DNA from: CALOFP01 sp942492635
Lineage (GTDB): Bacteria; UBP6; UBA1177; CALOFP01
Assembly (NCBI GenBank): GCA_942492635.1
Contig: CALOFP010000002.1
Coordinates: 744,001-808,000, forward strand
Length of the DNA stretch: 64,000 nucleotides
Direction: 5' to 3'
The position numbers and the translations under genes were made by a program. A model generated the notes under the pieces. That model saw only the letters and a program-made list of their open reading frames with translations. It did no database searches and was not told the origin of the DNA. Of this stretch, positions 50,212-59,823 are shown one piece after another. The stretch's first letter is position 1; every line of letters starts with the position of its first letter.

Positions 50212-50330
50212 GGCTATTCCTGCGAAAACGGACAGCATTCCTGAAATATCCGGACACTTTTCAACATTCTTGTTTTTTCCGGACACCATTCCTGTTTATT
50301 CCGGACAGTTTTCAACATTTATGTTTTAAA

Positions 50331-51089
50331 CTATCCTTTTTCGCCCTCAGAATCAAAACTTTTTCTACCGGTTTCTCTCATACTCGGTCCCTCCATTTTT
50401 ATTTTGTGTGAACAGTGAACAAGTCTGTCCAGAATCGCGTCGGCGAGTGTGGCTTCGCCGATGATGTCATACCAGCTGGAGATAGGGTGTTGTGATGTTA
50501 CAACTGTCGACTTTCTCCCGTGCCTGTCCTCCATAATTTCCATAAGCATCAATCTTTCCTGGGCCTTGAGCGTTTTTACTCCAAAATCATCAAGTATGAG
50601 TATGTCGGCCTTCGCTATTTTGTTTATTTCCTTTATGTATGAACCGTCTGCCTGGTATTGCCGTAATTGATCAAAAAGCTTTATCATGTTGTAATAACTA
50701 GTTCTATACCCTTTTGCACATGCTTGATTACCGATTGCCGAGACGAGAAAGCTTTTCCCGATTCCGGTCGGTCCGGTTATGATGACATTCTCCGCACGAT
50801 CGATAAATTGACAGGTCGCAAGCCGCATTAGAAGGTTTTTGTCCAGCTTTCTCCTGACGTTATAGGAAATTTCCTCAAATCCGGCACAGTAGCGGAATTT
50901 TGCCCGTTTGACGAGGTTTTTCACTTTTCGATTCTGACGATCCTCCCATTCAGATTCAACCAGAAAAGCAACGAGTTCGTCCGGCGTATAGTCGATATTG
51001 TGCCCGGCTTCCATTGTCGAACTAAGTGCCCTGGCCATTCCATGGAACTTCATCTCATTGAGTTTGTTAAGAGTTTCCTGTGCGTTCAT
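50331..51089 (-). CDS. istB: IS21 helper ATPase IstB
   Basis: The 252-residue protein is a DnaC-like AAA+ ATPase: Walker A ITGPTGIGKSFLVSAIG, Walker B ADILILDDFGVK, and the sensor region VVTSQHPISSWY. It binds target DNA and activates the IstA transposase. Its start overlaps the istA stop by four bases (51086-51089), the usual IS21 arrangement. Length and motifs indicate an intact gene. Confidence 0.95.
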   Translation of the reverse strand: MNAQETLNKLNEMKFHGMARALSSTMEAGHNIDYTPDELVAFLVESEWEDRQNRKVKNLVKRAKFRYCAGFEEISYNVRRKLDKNLLMRLATCQFIDRAENVIITGPTGIGKSFLVSAIGNQACAKGYRTSYYNMIKLFDQLRQYQADGSYIKEINKIAKADILILDDFGVKTLKAQERLMLMEIMEDRHGRKSTVVTSQHPISSWYDIIGEATLADAILDRLVHCSHKIKMEGPSMRETGRKSFDSEGEKG

Positions 51090-52639
51090 TTTTCACCTCC
51101 GTAGTAGTTTTTGCCTCTTGTCGTGGGATTGAAGGGAAGCTCCTTCTGCTCGACTTCCTCGGGTACTTTATGCCTGTTGTTTTCAAGAAAGTTCTTTATA
51201 AATTTGTAAGTTACAGCATTTCTTTTGATGGCGCTTTTACAAGCCTTTTCAACTGCTTCATTGCCGTATTTATCTCCCATCCCCAGGATACCGTAAAGCG
51301 ATTTGTAGGCCTGTTCCGGATGGTCTCTGTCCGCAAACACATTTCTCGTAAAAATGTGTGTTGCAGGACCGATATTTCTTGCCCATTGCAAAAGTTTTTC
51401 CTTGCTCTGATCCACCATGAAGCGGTGGTTTGAAGGCATGTGGTCTTTTTCAGTCACATACTTGTTATCGCTACTGTTTTTCAAATGCATTGCGATCCGT
51501 TTGTTGCCGTAATAGATCTCTACTGTACGGCTGTCGTGAACAATTTTCACCCTCTCGCTTCTGAATTTGAAAGGTACGCTGTAGTATCTGTCGTCGCCCT
51601 TCAAATAGACGTGGTAGTTGTTCTGAACAGTTCTTATCTCGACCTCTTTCATTTCGTATCTTATTGTCGGAAGGGGCCGTAATTCCTGGGATTCAACATC
51701 TTTAAACTGGTCCATCCGGCTCACTTTCCGACCCTGAAAACAGGTCTTGTTATGAACATCCAGATGTTTTCTTATCTCGCCGTTAAGATCCGATAGAGAA
51801 TGAAAAACTTGATTCCTCAGCGGAGCGTAGACTCGCTGATATGTGAGGTTTACAGCACTCTCCACAAGAGCCTTGTCCTTGGGTTTCTTCGGCCTGGCAG
51901 GAAGGATCGTGGTACCATAATGGCGGGCGAAATCGCTAAATGTTTCATTCAAAAGTGGTTCGCGCTTGTCTGCTTTCGTCACCGCTGATTTCAAACAATC
52001 CGGAACAATTGCTCTGGGCGTTCCTCCGAAAAAATGGAGCGCATTTTCGCAGCACCTTATGAAAGTTTCCTTTTTCTGATCGATTGCAGCTTCAACGTAA
52101 GTCATCTGGCTGCAAGGCAGAATCGCAACAAAAACCTCCAGTTCGGTGACTTCGCCATTGTTTTTCAAGTGCGCCTTCAGCTTGTCTCCGGCGAAATCGA
52201 CATACATCTTATCACCGGCCTTGTGCACGAGATGCATACTGATCTTATCTTTTTTACTCCACATTTTATAGTGATAACAGAATCTTGAATAACTGTAACC
52301 TTCGGGTTCAGCGTCAAGATATTCGTTGTATAAAAGCTTAAGAGTAACTCCCCGACGTTTTATCTCTCTGTCGATATATTCAAAGAACTCAGAAAGATTT
52401 TCGTATGTTTCACAACATTTTTTCTTTTCCACATGAAGAATTTCAAGATAGGCCGAATCACTCATCTTTTCAAACTCTTCCACAGGAACTCCTGTCCGCT
52501 TGAAATCGGCAATGATCTCTGAAACGGTGCTCTTCCCAACACCAACCTTTTCAGCAATTGAGCGATAGCTCATCCCGACAACCGAATGTAGCCTGATAAT
52601 TTCCCTCGTTTTTTCCATGACAATTTTCTTCCTGGGCAT
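51086..52639 (-). CDS. istA: IS21 transposase IstA
   Basis: The 517-residue protein has an N-terminal helix-turn-helix (YRSIAEKVGVGKSTVSEII) and a DDE integrase core with Asp in KMYVDFAGDKLK, Asp in AIVPDCLKSAVTK and Glu in KDKALVESAVNLT, followed by a C-terminal beta domain. It has the normal length and no frameshift. It lies first in the IS21 operon, reading from the right end. Confidence 0.95.
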   Translation of the reverse strand: MPRKKIVMEKTREIIRLHSVVGMSYRSIAEKVGVGKSTVSEIIADFKRTGVPVEEFEKMSDSAYLEILHVEKKKCCETYENLSEFFEYIDREIKRRGVTLKLLYNEYLDAEPEGYSYSRFCYHYKMWSKKDKISMHLVHKAGDKMYVDFAGDKLKAHLKNNGEVTELEVFVAILPCSQMTYVEAAIDQKKETFIRCCENALHFFGGTPRAIVPDCLKSAVTKADKREPLLNETFSDFARHYGTTILPARPKKPKDKALVESAVNLTYQRVYAPLRNQVFHSLSDLNGEIRKHLDVHNKTCFQGRKVSRMDQFKDVESQELRPLPTIRYEMKEVEIRTVQNNYHVYLKGDDRYYSVPFKFRSERVKIVHDSRTVEIYYGNKRIAMHLKNSSDNKYVTEKDHMPSNHRFMVDQSKEKLLQWARNIGPATHIFTRNVFADRDHPEQAYKSLYGILGMGDKYGNEAVEKACKSAIKRNAVTYKFIKNFLENNRHKVPEEVEQKELPFNPTTRGKNYYGGEK

Positions 52640-52830
52640 TAAATTTCTCCGAATTTTTATTAAAAACAGAGAAGAAGAATAACACCTCTAACTGTTAATC
52701 AAAAATAATGTTGAAAACTGTCCGGTTTCGACAGGAATGGTGTCCGGTTTCATCGAGAATGCTGTCCGGATTCGTCAGGATTGGTGTCCGCTTTCAGCAG
52801 GAATGCTGTCCGGATTCAACAGGATTTGCC

Positions 52831-52839
52831 ATTTACTAT
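52831..52839. repeat. Target-site duplication of the IS21 element, right copy
   Basis: ATTTACTAT, identical to 50203-50211, immediately follows the right end of the IS21 element. Confidence 0.8.
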
Positions 52840-53004
52840 CCTGTTTTTTGAGAATTTGCATTCTATGAAAAAGATTATGGTTGTCTGACATCCTGAAGTT
52901 TTGCTACAAAACATTGCTCTGAAAAAGGTGATGGAACCAAGTGTTAACTTTCATGTATTCAGATTTCTGACGATGTATGAATTTATTCATCGATTTCAAG
53001 AATA

Positions 53005-54087
53005 CTACTCGCACTCTCCTTTTTTCCAAGTGCCTTCGGCGCTGCCCTCAAGTTCTGCAGCTGTTCTTACGGCTACTTTGAATTTGCATGTGTTTTTATA
53101 GGTTCTTCGGTTGCCGTTGATCGATCCGCAAACAGGCGTGTAGGTGTGGTGACACTTTCTCAGCTGATTCCTGCAGGTTCCGGGAAGAATCGCTTCGTTG
53201 TTGAAAAGCGGAGAATTGTTTTCGTCATGATTCATTTCCAGATCGCTAATGGCGTCAGAATAGTTTGTATGGTTTGATGCCTTGTACCTTTTTGATGATC
53301 CCTCCTCGAGTTCATAGACAAGGCACAGTCGATTTTTTGCAATGCATGTTCCTGCTGAACATTCGAGATTTTCACCATGGCATGAGGCGATACCTTCTTC
53401 GCACTCCTCTCCTTCTAAAGACAGGTTAAGGGTTTTGTGGCATTGTTGATCTGAGATTATTTGACTGTGGGAGATGGAATCATCAGTTGTGTACCATCCT
53501 TCGTAACTGCTTCCGATATTTCGGCATTGGGGTTCCAGCGAATTTCCGCATTTTGCCGTCTTGATAAAAGCGTGTTGGCTGTTGAAAATGAACTGGTCTT
53601 CCCAGTACCAGCCCTCACGGTTTGTACCTTCGTAAAGGCAGATGGGACGGTGAATGAGGGTACTGTGTCTGATGAAGGCATCGCTTTTTTTACCTGAATC
53701 ACTCTCCCTCAAAATAATTCTGACCAGATGCGTTCCAGGATTTTCATAAATTTTTGAGAAGTAGAAACCCCTGTGGTCAATTCTACAGGGACCGGAGTGC
53801 ATACACTCTAGAAGGGATCCGGTGAAGAGAGAATCTTCTGTCTCTATTGTAATGTTGTAAGGACATGATCCCTTTTTCTCCTTTTGTTCTGATATGCCTG
53901 AAATATTCGAACAGTTCCAGGATCCGTTTTCATCAACTATTGTAAAATTGAATGAACACCTGCCGGTTGTTCTGCACTGTGCTGGATTACTTAAGTGAAG
54001 ATGTTTCACTGAAGGGAAAAAGAAGGATCCGAAAAGTAAGTATGGTGTGAGAATTGTTGAAAGTATAAAAAAAATGTTTCTCACCAT
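53005..54087 (-). CDS. Secreted Kazal-like Cys-rich protein, paralogue of 45388-47034
   Basis: The start is set at ATG 54087 (VRNIFFILSTILTPYLLFGS signal peptide), preceded by AGGAAA; a TTG further upstream is less likely. The 360 residues follow the paralogue: CRTTGRCSFNFTIVDENGSW, HRPICLYEGTNREGWYWED, CRNIGSSYEGWYTTDD, and a C-terminal Kazal-like domain (CHHTYTPVCGSINGNRRTYK, NTCKFKVAVRTAAELEG, GEC). It ends right after this domain, lacking the duplicated CGC.FEV.C units of the paralogue. Extracellular protease inhibition is a family-based guess. It may have its own promoter; the IS21 element separates it from the rest of the exoprotein genes. Confidence 0.7.
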   Translation of the reverse strand: MVRNIFFILSTILTPYLLFGSFFFPSVKHLHLSNPAQCRTTGRCSFNFTIVDENGSWNCSNISGISEQKEKKGSCPYNITIETEDSLFTGSLLECMHSGPCRIDHRGFYFSKIYENPGTHLVRIILRESDSGKKSDAFIRHSTLIHRPICLYEGTNREGWYWEDQFIFNSQHAFIKTAKCGNSLEPQCRNIGSSYEGWYTTDDSISHSQIISDQQCHKTLNLSLEGEECEEGIASCHGENLECSAGTCIAKNRLCLVYELEEGSSKRYKASNHTNYSDAISDLEMNHDENNSPLFNNEAILPGTCRNQLRKCHHTYTPVCGSINGNRRTYKNTCKFKVAVRTAAELEGSAEGTWKKGECE

Positions 54088-54411
54088 AAATTTTCCTGAA
54101 AAATAATTTATCAAAAAATCATATCAACATGAAAATAAATTAAAAGATTTGTGCTTGTTTGTCAAATTATTTTACAGTAATAATGTATAAAAATAGATGG
54201 ATTGATAAATGTATTGATTTGTGAATTTTATTTAATTTAATATAATGTTAAGTTCTTGATAAAATAGAAGTTAGTTTGAGTTTGATTTTTTATGCTTGAA
54301 GTGAAAAGAATACAGTTAGGTTTTAATGAATACTCTTCTGCTGATTCGGATGGTGTTGAGTTTCTATGTTGGAAAAAAGATATGCTGTTTTTTTTGTTTT
54401 TCTAACTCTTG
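54088..54411. other. 324-base gene-free region between the Kazal-like gene and IS91 copy 2
   Basis: Very AT-rich. It contains the promoter region of the minus-strand Kazal-like gene, but no pair of boxes is clear. CTTG lies immediately outside the right end of copy 2 (54407-54410; CAAG on the element strand), matching the GAAC/CAAG target preference reported for IS91. Confidence 0.5.
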
Positions 54412-54738
54412 AATGAATAAGGATATATTGTGCGAAGCCACAATATCATCCGATATTGAACTAGCCCGGAGCGGGTTTACACTATATTAATTAGGAAATA
54501 TATTCTGGATAGAGGTGTCGAAGCCCGACAGTTTCACGTCAGCTTTTAGAAAAATGAAGTATCATACTTCGCAAAAGTGATACGATTTTCTACTTAATTG
54601 CATCATCTTTTCCCGACTAAACTATCAAGTCTCTTGTTTTATGATCTTTTTATCCATTTTTTCTCCATAAGACACAGTTATACATTCTTCTTTTATTAAA
54701 ATGATTTCCAATTTTTCAAAACGTCATATTCGATCTGC

Positions 54739-55818
54739 TCAAGGCCCGGCACGGATGCTGATAAAAACGCCTGATTCCTGTGGGATGATTGCCTTGAGAA
54801 CCATTTCCTTTTTGCATGATTTGCATTTGCAGGTCGGCCGTTTTACTTTTTCTTCCGATCCGGTTATTACGACATTGAGCATGAGTTGAAGTAAGTTCAA
54901 TTTTTTCTTGGAGTTGCCGTGAAGAAAACCATAATCTCTGCACCTTCTGAATCCCTTGGGTAGCACATGTTTCAACACAAGGTAGAGAAAGGTTTCGCCG
55001 GAAAGAGTACGCGTTTCCTCTTTTTTCGATCCCGAATCGGTATAGCGGAATGTTACTTCTCCATTCTCATCCTTAAGAATCCTTTTTTCGGATATGACGC
55101 CTCTGTAAAGGTAGCGCGAAAGATACTCTAGGCCAGGCTGTCCTGTTCCTGTATTCTTTACATCGATAACCCAATCTTTTTTATAAAGATCGACGGGGAT
55201 TTCCATCTCTTTTTCTTTCATTAATGCAATCAGTTTGCCTCTGAAAAGCAAAGAAAGAACCTTTGCAGGCATGAGATACTTTCCCTTTTTCTCTTTCCAT
55301 GCTCTGCCGTTTTCGCAGATGGCTCCTGACGGCACGATGTAGTGGATGTGCGGATGGTAATTGAGTCGCCTGCTGTTGCTGTGGAAAACACCGGTAAAAC
55401 CGATCTCTCCGCCCAGATGTTTCTTGTTCGCTGCCAGCTGCTTCATCGCCTCGGCGGAAGCCTTGAACATCATGTCGTAGAATTGGCGGCCGTGCCTCAT
55501 CGCGATTACATGCAGTTCCGTCGGAATTGTAAACGTGACCATGAAGTATTTCACAGGCAACAGTTTCGCCTTCTGTTTCTCCAACCATTCCGTGGTCAGA
55601 TGGTTCTGGCAACGGGGACAGCTTCTGTGACCACACGACTGGTAAACCTGCCGTTCGGCTCCGCATTCCGGACAACTGTAAAGCAGCTCGCCGGAGGCCG
55701 CGGTGCGACACTCCTTTATTCTGCGCATCGCCGTAAAACACTCCGGACGCAGTATTTCGCCAAACGTTTCCAATGTCTTCGCGCCGTGATTTTCAAATAC
55801 GTTGGCGAGTGCAATCAT
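54739..55818 (-). CDS. IS91-family HUH (Y2) transposase, copy 2, intact
   Basis: The 359-residue protein has the N-terminal zinc domain (CRTAAS, CPECG, CGHRSCPRCQ), the HUH motif HPHIHYIV, the twin tyrosines in YLSRYLYRG and a C-terminal CKCKSCKKEM cluster. It reads through the site where copy 1 has an extra A, so this is the likely functional version. IS91 transposases nick one strand and drive rolling-circle transposition. Its ATG overlaps the -1-frame stop of the recombinase gene. Confidence 0.93.
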   Translation of the reverse strand: MIALANVFENHGAKTLETFGEILRPECFTAMRRIKECRTAASGELLYSCPECGAERQVYQSCGHRSCPRCQNHLTTEWLEKQKAKLLPVKYFMVTFTIPTELHVIAMRHGRQFYDMMFKASAEAMKQLAANKKHLGGEIGFTGVFHSNSRRLNYHPHIHYIVPSGAICENGRAWKEKKGKYLMPAKVLSLLFRGKLIALMKEKEMEIPVDLYKKDWVIDVKNTGTGQPGLEYLSRYLYRGVISEKRILKDENGEVTFRYTDSGSKKEETRTLSGETFLYLVLKHVLPKGFRRCRDYGFLHGNSKKKLNLLQLMLNVVITGSEEKVKRPTCKCKSCKKEMVLKAIIPQESGVFISIRAGP

Positions 55819-56716
55819 TTTGTAATTTCCGAATAAACAGCTGAAATTATCTGTTCGATAACGTTATCCGCGTTTTGACCGGCTTCTTTTGTGATCTGCA
55901 GGTAGTTGAGTGTGGTTATTACACTTGAATGTCCCATGTTCGCCTTTATCTGAGGGATGGTAAGACCTGCCTCAAGAAGGTGAGTCGCATAGCAGTGCCT
56001 GAGGGAATGAGTGGTGATCTTTTTTTAATTCCGACTTCCTCGACAGCCTTCCTGATTGCCGATTGAACAGAATATGGTGTCATATGGCGATCGGTATTTC
56101 TTATCCGTTTCGGGTCACCCATCAGAAGAGGAAATAGAAGGTTCCGGTTTCTATGGGTTTTCCAATAGTCACGAAGGATTTCGAGAGTCGGTTCAGGCAG
56201 CGGAACATAGCGATCCTTGTTTCTCTTGCTGCAGCGGATGTGAACGAACATACGGTCGCTGTCGATATCTCCACATTTCAGATTCAGCGCTTCTGAAATT
56301 CGAAGCCCCATGCTGTATATTGTAAAAAAGAGGGCTCTGTAACATGGTTTTCGGAACGATTTTAAAAGCTCCGTTGTCTCACGAAGACTGAGAACATCAG
56401 GGAGAGTCCTGAAATTCTGAGGCTTTACGATTTTGTCCCAATCAAGCGGTTTTTCAATGACGAATTTCCAGAAAAACTTAACGGCACATAGTTCTGTGTT
56501 GACCTTTCCCCATGAAAAATTATCGATCATTTGACCAAAGTAACGCTTCATGTCGTTTCTTTTAAGGTCGATAATCGAATAGTCGAAAAATTCCGCGAAC
56601 CTGCGTACCGCTCTGCTGTAGGCGGCAATAGTAGTTTCTACCTTACCCTGTAACTTGAGATTTTCCTGGTAAAGTGAATAAAGATGCTCGAATTCTTGTG
56701 CGTTTGATTTCTGCAT
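55815..56716 (-). CDS. Tyrosine recombinase, copy 2, same A7 frameshift as copy 1
   Basis: Sequence and break match copy 1: the 0 frame covers 55946-56716 and ends after the A7 tract (T7 on the + strand at about 56020-56026), while the -1 frame continues through HSLRHCYATHLLEAGL and the tyrosine in TTLNYLQI to 55815. The 0-frame proteins of the two copies are identical over 256 residues. The shared break shows that it predates their separation or is functional. Confidence 0.8.
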
Positions 56717-57013
56717 GATATAACTCCATTTCTTGTAATGGTGGTGTTCCCCGTGAACACCACTCTTTTTCCATAAAGTTATATCTATTCTTGAATTTGT
56801 TTCAGAAAACTGCCGCGGAGCGGCTTAGTTCAATAGAGTTTTGCGTTACTTGGAAAGTTGAATGCGGTATCAATTTTCGATTTTGAAATTTACTATTTTA
56901 ATTGCTTTTGTAGAAAACGGCACTGGTAAATAAGCAGTTGTAATGAATTTTTCTGTAGATCATTATAAAATCATGGGAGTTGGGACGATCGGAGATTTCC
57001 CGTTTCAGATTTT

Positions 57014-58834
57014 CTAGCCGACAAAAACTGTTGATATCCAAGGAAGGTAGGTGATGAGTATGACGGAAATGAGGAGAACGATGAAGAATGGAATTACATC
57101 CCTGTAGATTTCTGTCAGATTCTGGTTGAAGCGGTAGGATGCAAGAAAAAGGTTCAATCCGACGGGCGGGGTGAGGTAGCCCAGCTCCATGTTGGCAAGA
57201 AAAATGATACCGAGATGAATCGGGTGGATTCCGAAAAGATCGCCAAGAGGCATTATTAGAGGCACTGCAACCATTATGGCTGAGAAAATATCCATCAGAC
57301 ATCCCAGAATGAGAAGGGCGATGTTGAGTAGGATGAGGAAAACGACTTTTGAACCGATATTTTTTGAAACCCACTCGGAGAGCTGCATGGGAACCTCGGC
57401 ATCGACGATATAGTAGCTGAGTCCTTTTGAAACGGCCAGAATTATCAGCACCCCTCCGATTATGGGAATTGAATGGCGGAAGGCTCGGAACATGCCTCGT
57501 AAGTCTATATCTTTTTTCAACAGAGTCAGAAGCATGCAGTAGAGAACCGCTACGGCTCCTGTTTCAACGATTGTGGTCAGTCCACCAAAAAAACCTGCAA
57601 GCATCACAACAGGAAGCATGAGTTCCCACAACGCTCCTTTCAAAGCCTTGAGAGCATTTTTTCCATTGAAGGGAATTCTTTCGCCCTTCGCCTTTACATG
57701 AATTCTTATCGTATACAGTGCAAGCACGGAAACCATTACCACTCCGGGAAGAATTCCGGCCACAAACATCTTTTTAATGCTTATCTGAGCCACAACTCCG
57801 TAGAGAATTATGGGAAGGCTGGGGGGGAAAAGGAGACCGATCGAACCTGAAGCGGTGAGAAGGCCCGTCGAAAATCTTTCCGGATAGTCCCTTTTCAGGA
57901 TTGAAAAAAGCAGTCCCCCAAGGGCAAGAATCGTGACTCCCGATGCTCCGGTGAAAGTTGTGAAAAAGGCGCATACGAGTATTGCCGCCACTCCGATTCC
58001 GCCGGGAAACCAGCCGAAGAGAGCCTTGAACAGGTTAACAAGTCTTTCCGAAGATTTTCCCTCGGAAAGAATGAATCCTGCAAGGGTGAAAAGAGGTATG
58101 GCAGGAAGTGTGTTGGATGTGAGAAGAGCGTAGGCTTCGTTGGGTATTGTTTCTGCGGCACCTTCGGAAAGTGCAAAAAAGAGTGATGCGAATCCGCCCA
58201 GTACAATGAAGATCGGAGTTCCCAGAAAGGCTCCAGCTACGAGGATTAACACTATTGGAACTGTGAAGATAGGGAGGATCTGGAGAGCTTCTGTAAGGGG
58301 AAAAGCGGTTTCGAAAAGGGTTTGAAAGAGATTTTCCAGCGAATTTACCGAGTATAGTGTGGATGCGACTACTGCGATTGCAGGAGCTATCCTGAATTTT
58401 CCTTCTGCATGGAACATAAATCTTACTGCAAAAACTAAAAATCCTGCGGGAATTACCGCAGCTATGATTCTTGCCGGAATAATTCCTACGATTGTGGAAC
58501 TGTCGAATGCCAGGAACACCATGGAGAGTGAACTCCAGAATAGATATGTGGAAACCCATGCGGAAACCGTGGAGGTGAACGCGACGGAGGCTCTCTTTAG
58601 CGTTCCGCTCATGGCGTCGACACCGATCGAGAGGGAAAGATGCCTGTTCTCCCTCGATGTAATCATTCCTCCCACAAACGTCACGAGAAGCACGAGGTGG
58701 GAAAGATAGTCGCTGGATCCGGGAAGACCGGTCGACATTACCTTTCTGGCGAATACTTCTATGAGAGGAAAGAGCGTAAGGAGGAAAAGGAGAAGAGCCG
58801 CAGTTCCGTTTTCGATTTTATGGAGAATTTTCAC
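57014..58834 (-). CDS. TRAP transporter fused membrane protein (DctQ-DctM / TatQM type)
   Basis: The 606 residues combine a four-helix DctQ part (about 1-160; VEVF-type start LFPLIEVFARKVMSTGLPGSS, then NRHLSLSIGVDAM) with a DctM part of about 12 helices (FIVLGGFASLFFALSEGAAE, FLILLNIALLILGCLMDIFS, LTPPVGLNLFLASYR). It imports a solute with sodium, fed by the periplasmic binding protein encoded just upstream (four-base overlap). The fusion of Q and M is common. The gene order with TatT and DctP matches the TPAT systems described in Treponema. Confidence 0.9.
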   Translation of the reverse strand: MKILHKIENGTAALLLFLLTLFPLIEVFARKVMSTGLPGSSDYLSHLVLLVTFVGGMITSRENRHLSLSIGVDAMSGTLKRASVAFTSTVSAWVSTYLFWSSLSMVFLAFDSSTIVGIIPARIIAAVIPAGFLVFAVRFMFHAEGKFRIAPAIAVVASTLYSVNSLENLFQTLFETAFPLTEALQILPIFTVPIVLILVAGAFLGTPIFIVLGGFASLFFALSEGAAETIPNEAYALLTSNTLPAIPLFTLAGFILSEGKSSERLVNLFKALFGWFPGGIGVAAILVCAFFTTFTGASGVTILALGGLLFSILKRDYPERFSTGLLTASGSIGLLFPPSLPIILYGVVAQISIKKMFVAGILPGVVMVSVLALYTIRIHVKAKGERIPFNGKNALKALKGALWELMLPVVMLAGFFGGLTTIVETGAVAVLYCMLLTLLKKDIDLRGMFRAFRHSIPIIGGVLIILAVSKGLSYYIVDAEVPMQLSEWVSKNIGSKVVFLILLNIALLILGCLMDIFSAIMVAVPLIMPLGDLFGIHPIHLGIIFLANMELGYLTPPVGLNLFLASYRFNQNLTEIYRDVIPFFIVLLISVILITYLPWISTVFVG

Positions 58835-59823
58835 TTTGATCCCTTTCTGAACTGTTCGATAAGCAACTTAATACGGTCGAAGAGCTCCCTTGAGAAGCGT
58901 TTGCCTACGTAGGCGTCGTAGCCTTTGGAAACGGTGTTTTCCCACGCTTTTCTACCGTCGTCTGAAACTTTGTGTACGACAAGTCCGTGCTTTTTCATAG
59001 TGCTCATCGCCTTCATGTCGAGAGTTCTGGTTTCCTTGTGAAGTCGTTCGGAGACTCGCTTCACAACGGCTTTCATCTCGGCATGATATTTTTCCGGGAT
59101 TTTTTTCCAGACTCTCTTGCTGATGACGATGCCGCCGATGAGCGGAGCGATGTTGAGGTCGCACATGTTGTTGGCGATTCCGAACCACTGGAACGATGCC
59201 GCAACAAGCGGGGGGGTGTAGAATGCTTCAACCATTCCGCTCTGGAGCCCTGTCATCATGTCGTTGACGGAAAGGGGGACTGCGTTGAAACCGATTGTTC
59301 TCAGCGCCTGAATCATCTCGGCATCGTTTTTGGATGAAGCCAGCTTCAACTTCTTCAGATCATCCGGAAAAACAACTTTGGATTTGGCGAAAAAACGGAT
59401 CCATCCCGCCTTCGACCATGCGAGTACGACAAATCCCTTATCCTCCATTCCCTTCTCGAATTCGGGAGCCATCTTTGTGAGGATGAAATCGACCTCCGAA
59501 TCGTTCCGAAGAAGCATCGGCATGCTGAGCGACATGATGTCGGGGTTGACCAGGCTCATACCTACGCCTGTGAAGACGGCGGCCCCGATCTGACCGATTT
59601 TCATCTTCCTGAGCATATCCGATTCGCTGCCTACGATGCCGCCGGGATAGATTTTGAGTTTAACCTTTCCTCCGGATATTTTTTTCCATTCGGACGCCAT
59701 TTCCTTAAGGGCGATATCCCAGGGTGATCCGCTGGGAGCGATACTCCCTACCTTTACGGTGAGAGCAGAGAGCGTCCCGCTGCAAAGAAGAGTGAAAAGT
59801 ATTAGTAAAACAGCTTTTTTCAC
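58831..59823 (-). CDS. TRAP transporter periplasmic binding protein (DctP/TatP type)
   Basis: The 330-residue protein has a signal peptide (KKAVLLILFTLLCSGTLSA) and a DctP fold: VKVGSIAPSGSPWDIALKEM, YPGGIVGSESDMLRKMKIGQ, the substrate-contact region GWIRFFAKSKVVFPDDLKKL, and VNDMMTGLQSGMVEAFYTPP. The conserved Arg in IRFFAK would bind a carboxylate. Its stop overlaps the QM gene start and its start overlaps the TatT stop, all by four bases, so the three are translationally coupled. The substrate is unknown; hydrophobic ligands have been proposed for TPAT systems. Confidence 0.9.
   Translation of the reverse strand: MKKAVLLILFTLLCSGTLSALTVKVGSIAPSGSPWDIALKEMASEWKKISGGKVKLKIYPGGIVGSESDMLRKMKIGQIGAAVFTGVGMSLVNPDIMSLSMPMLLRNDSEVDFILTKMAPEFEKGMEDKGFVVLAWSKAGWIRFFAKSKVVFPDDLKKLKLASSKNDAEMIQALRTIGFNAVPLSVNDMMTGLQSGMVEAFYTPPLVAASFQWFGIANNMCDLNIAPLIGGIVISKRVWKKIPEKYHAEMKAVVKRVSERLHKETRTLDMKAMSTMKKHGLVVHKVSDDGRKAWENTVSKGYDAYVGKRFSRELFDRIKLLIEQFRKGSK

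Larger units (their letters stand above)
50212..52830 (-). mobile_element. IS21-family insertion sequence
   Basis: 2619 bases between 9-base direct repeats. The ends begin GGCTATTCCTG and, inverted, GGCAAATCCTG. Each end contains several copies of a TGTCCGG-TTC-CAGGAATG unit (three or more at the left, five at the right), as is typical for IS21 ends. It contains istA and istB with a four-base overlap, both intact, so the copy may be active. It lies between the three-repeat exoprotein gene and the Kazal-like gene and does not interrupt a recognisable gene. Confidence 0.93.
54412..56835 (-). mobile_element. IS91-family element, copy 2 (inverted relative to copy 1)
   Basis: 2424 bases, nearly identical to 6279-8703 in opposite orientation. 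The transposase is intact here. The right end abuts CAAG on the element strand. The recombinase carries the same A7 frameshift as copy 1. Coordinates of the two copies correspond by 63114 minus position over the shared part upstream of the single-base difference. Confidence 0.9.

Noticed and set aside
6279..56835. Composite transposon made of the two IS91 copies
   Set aside because: The copies are inverted and 45 kb apart, IS91 moves by one-ended rolling circle, and the enclosed genes look like ordinary chromosomal content.
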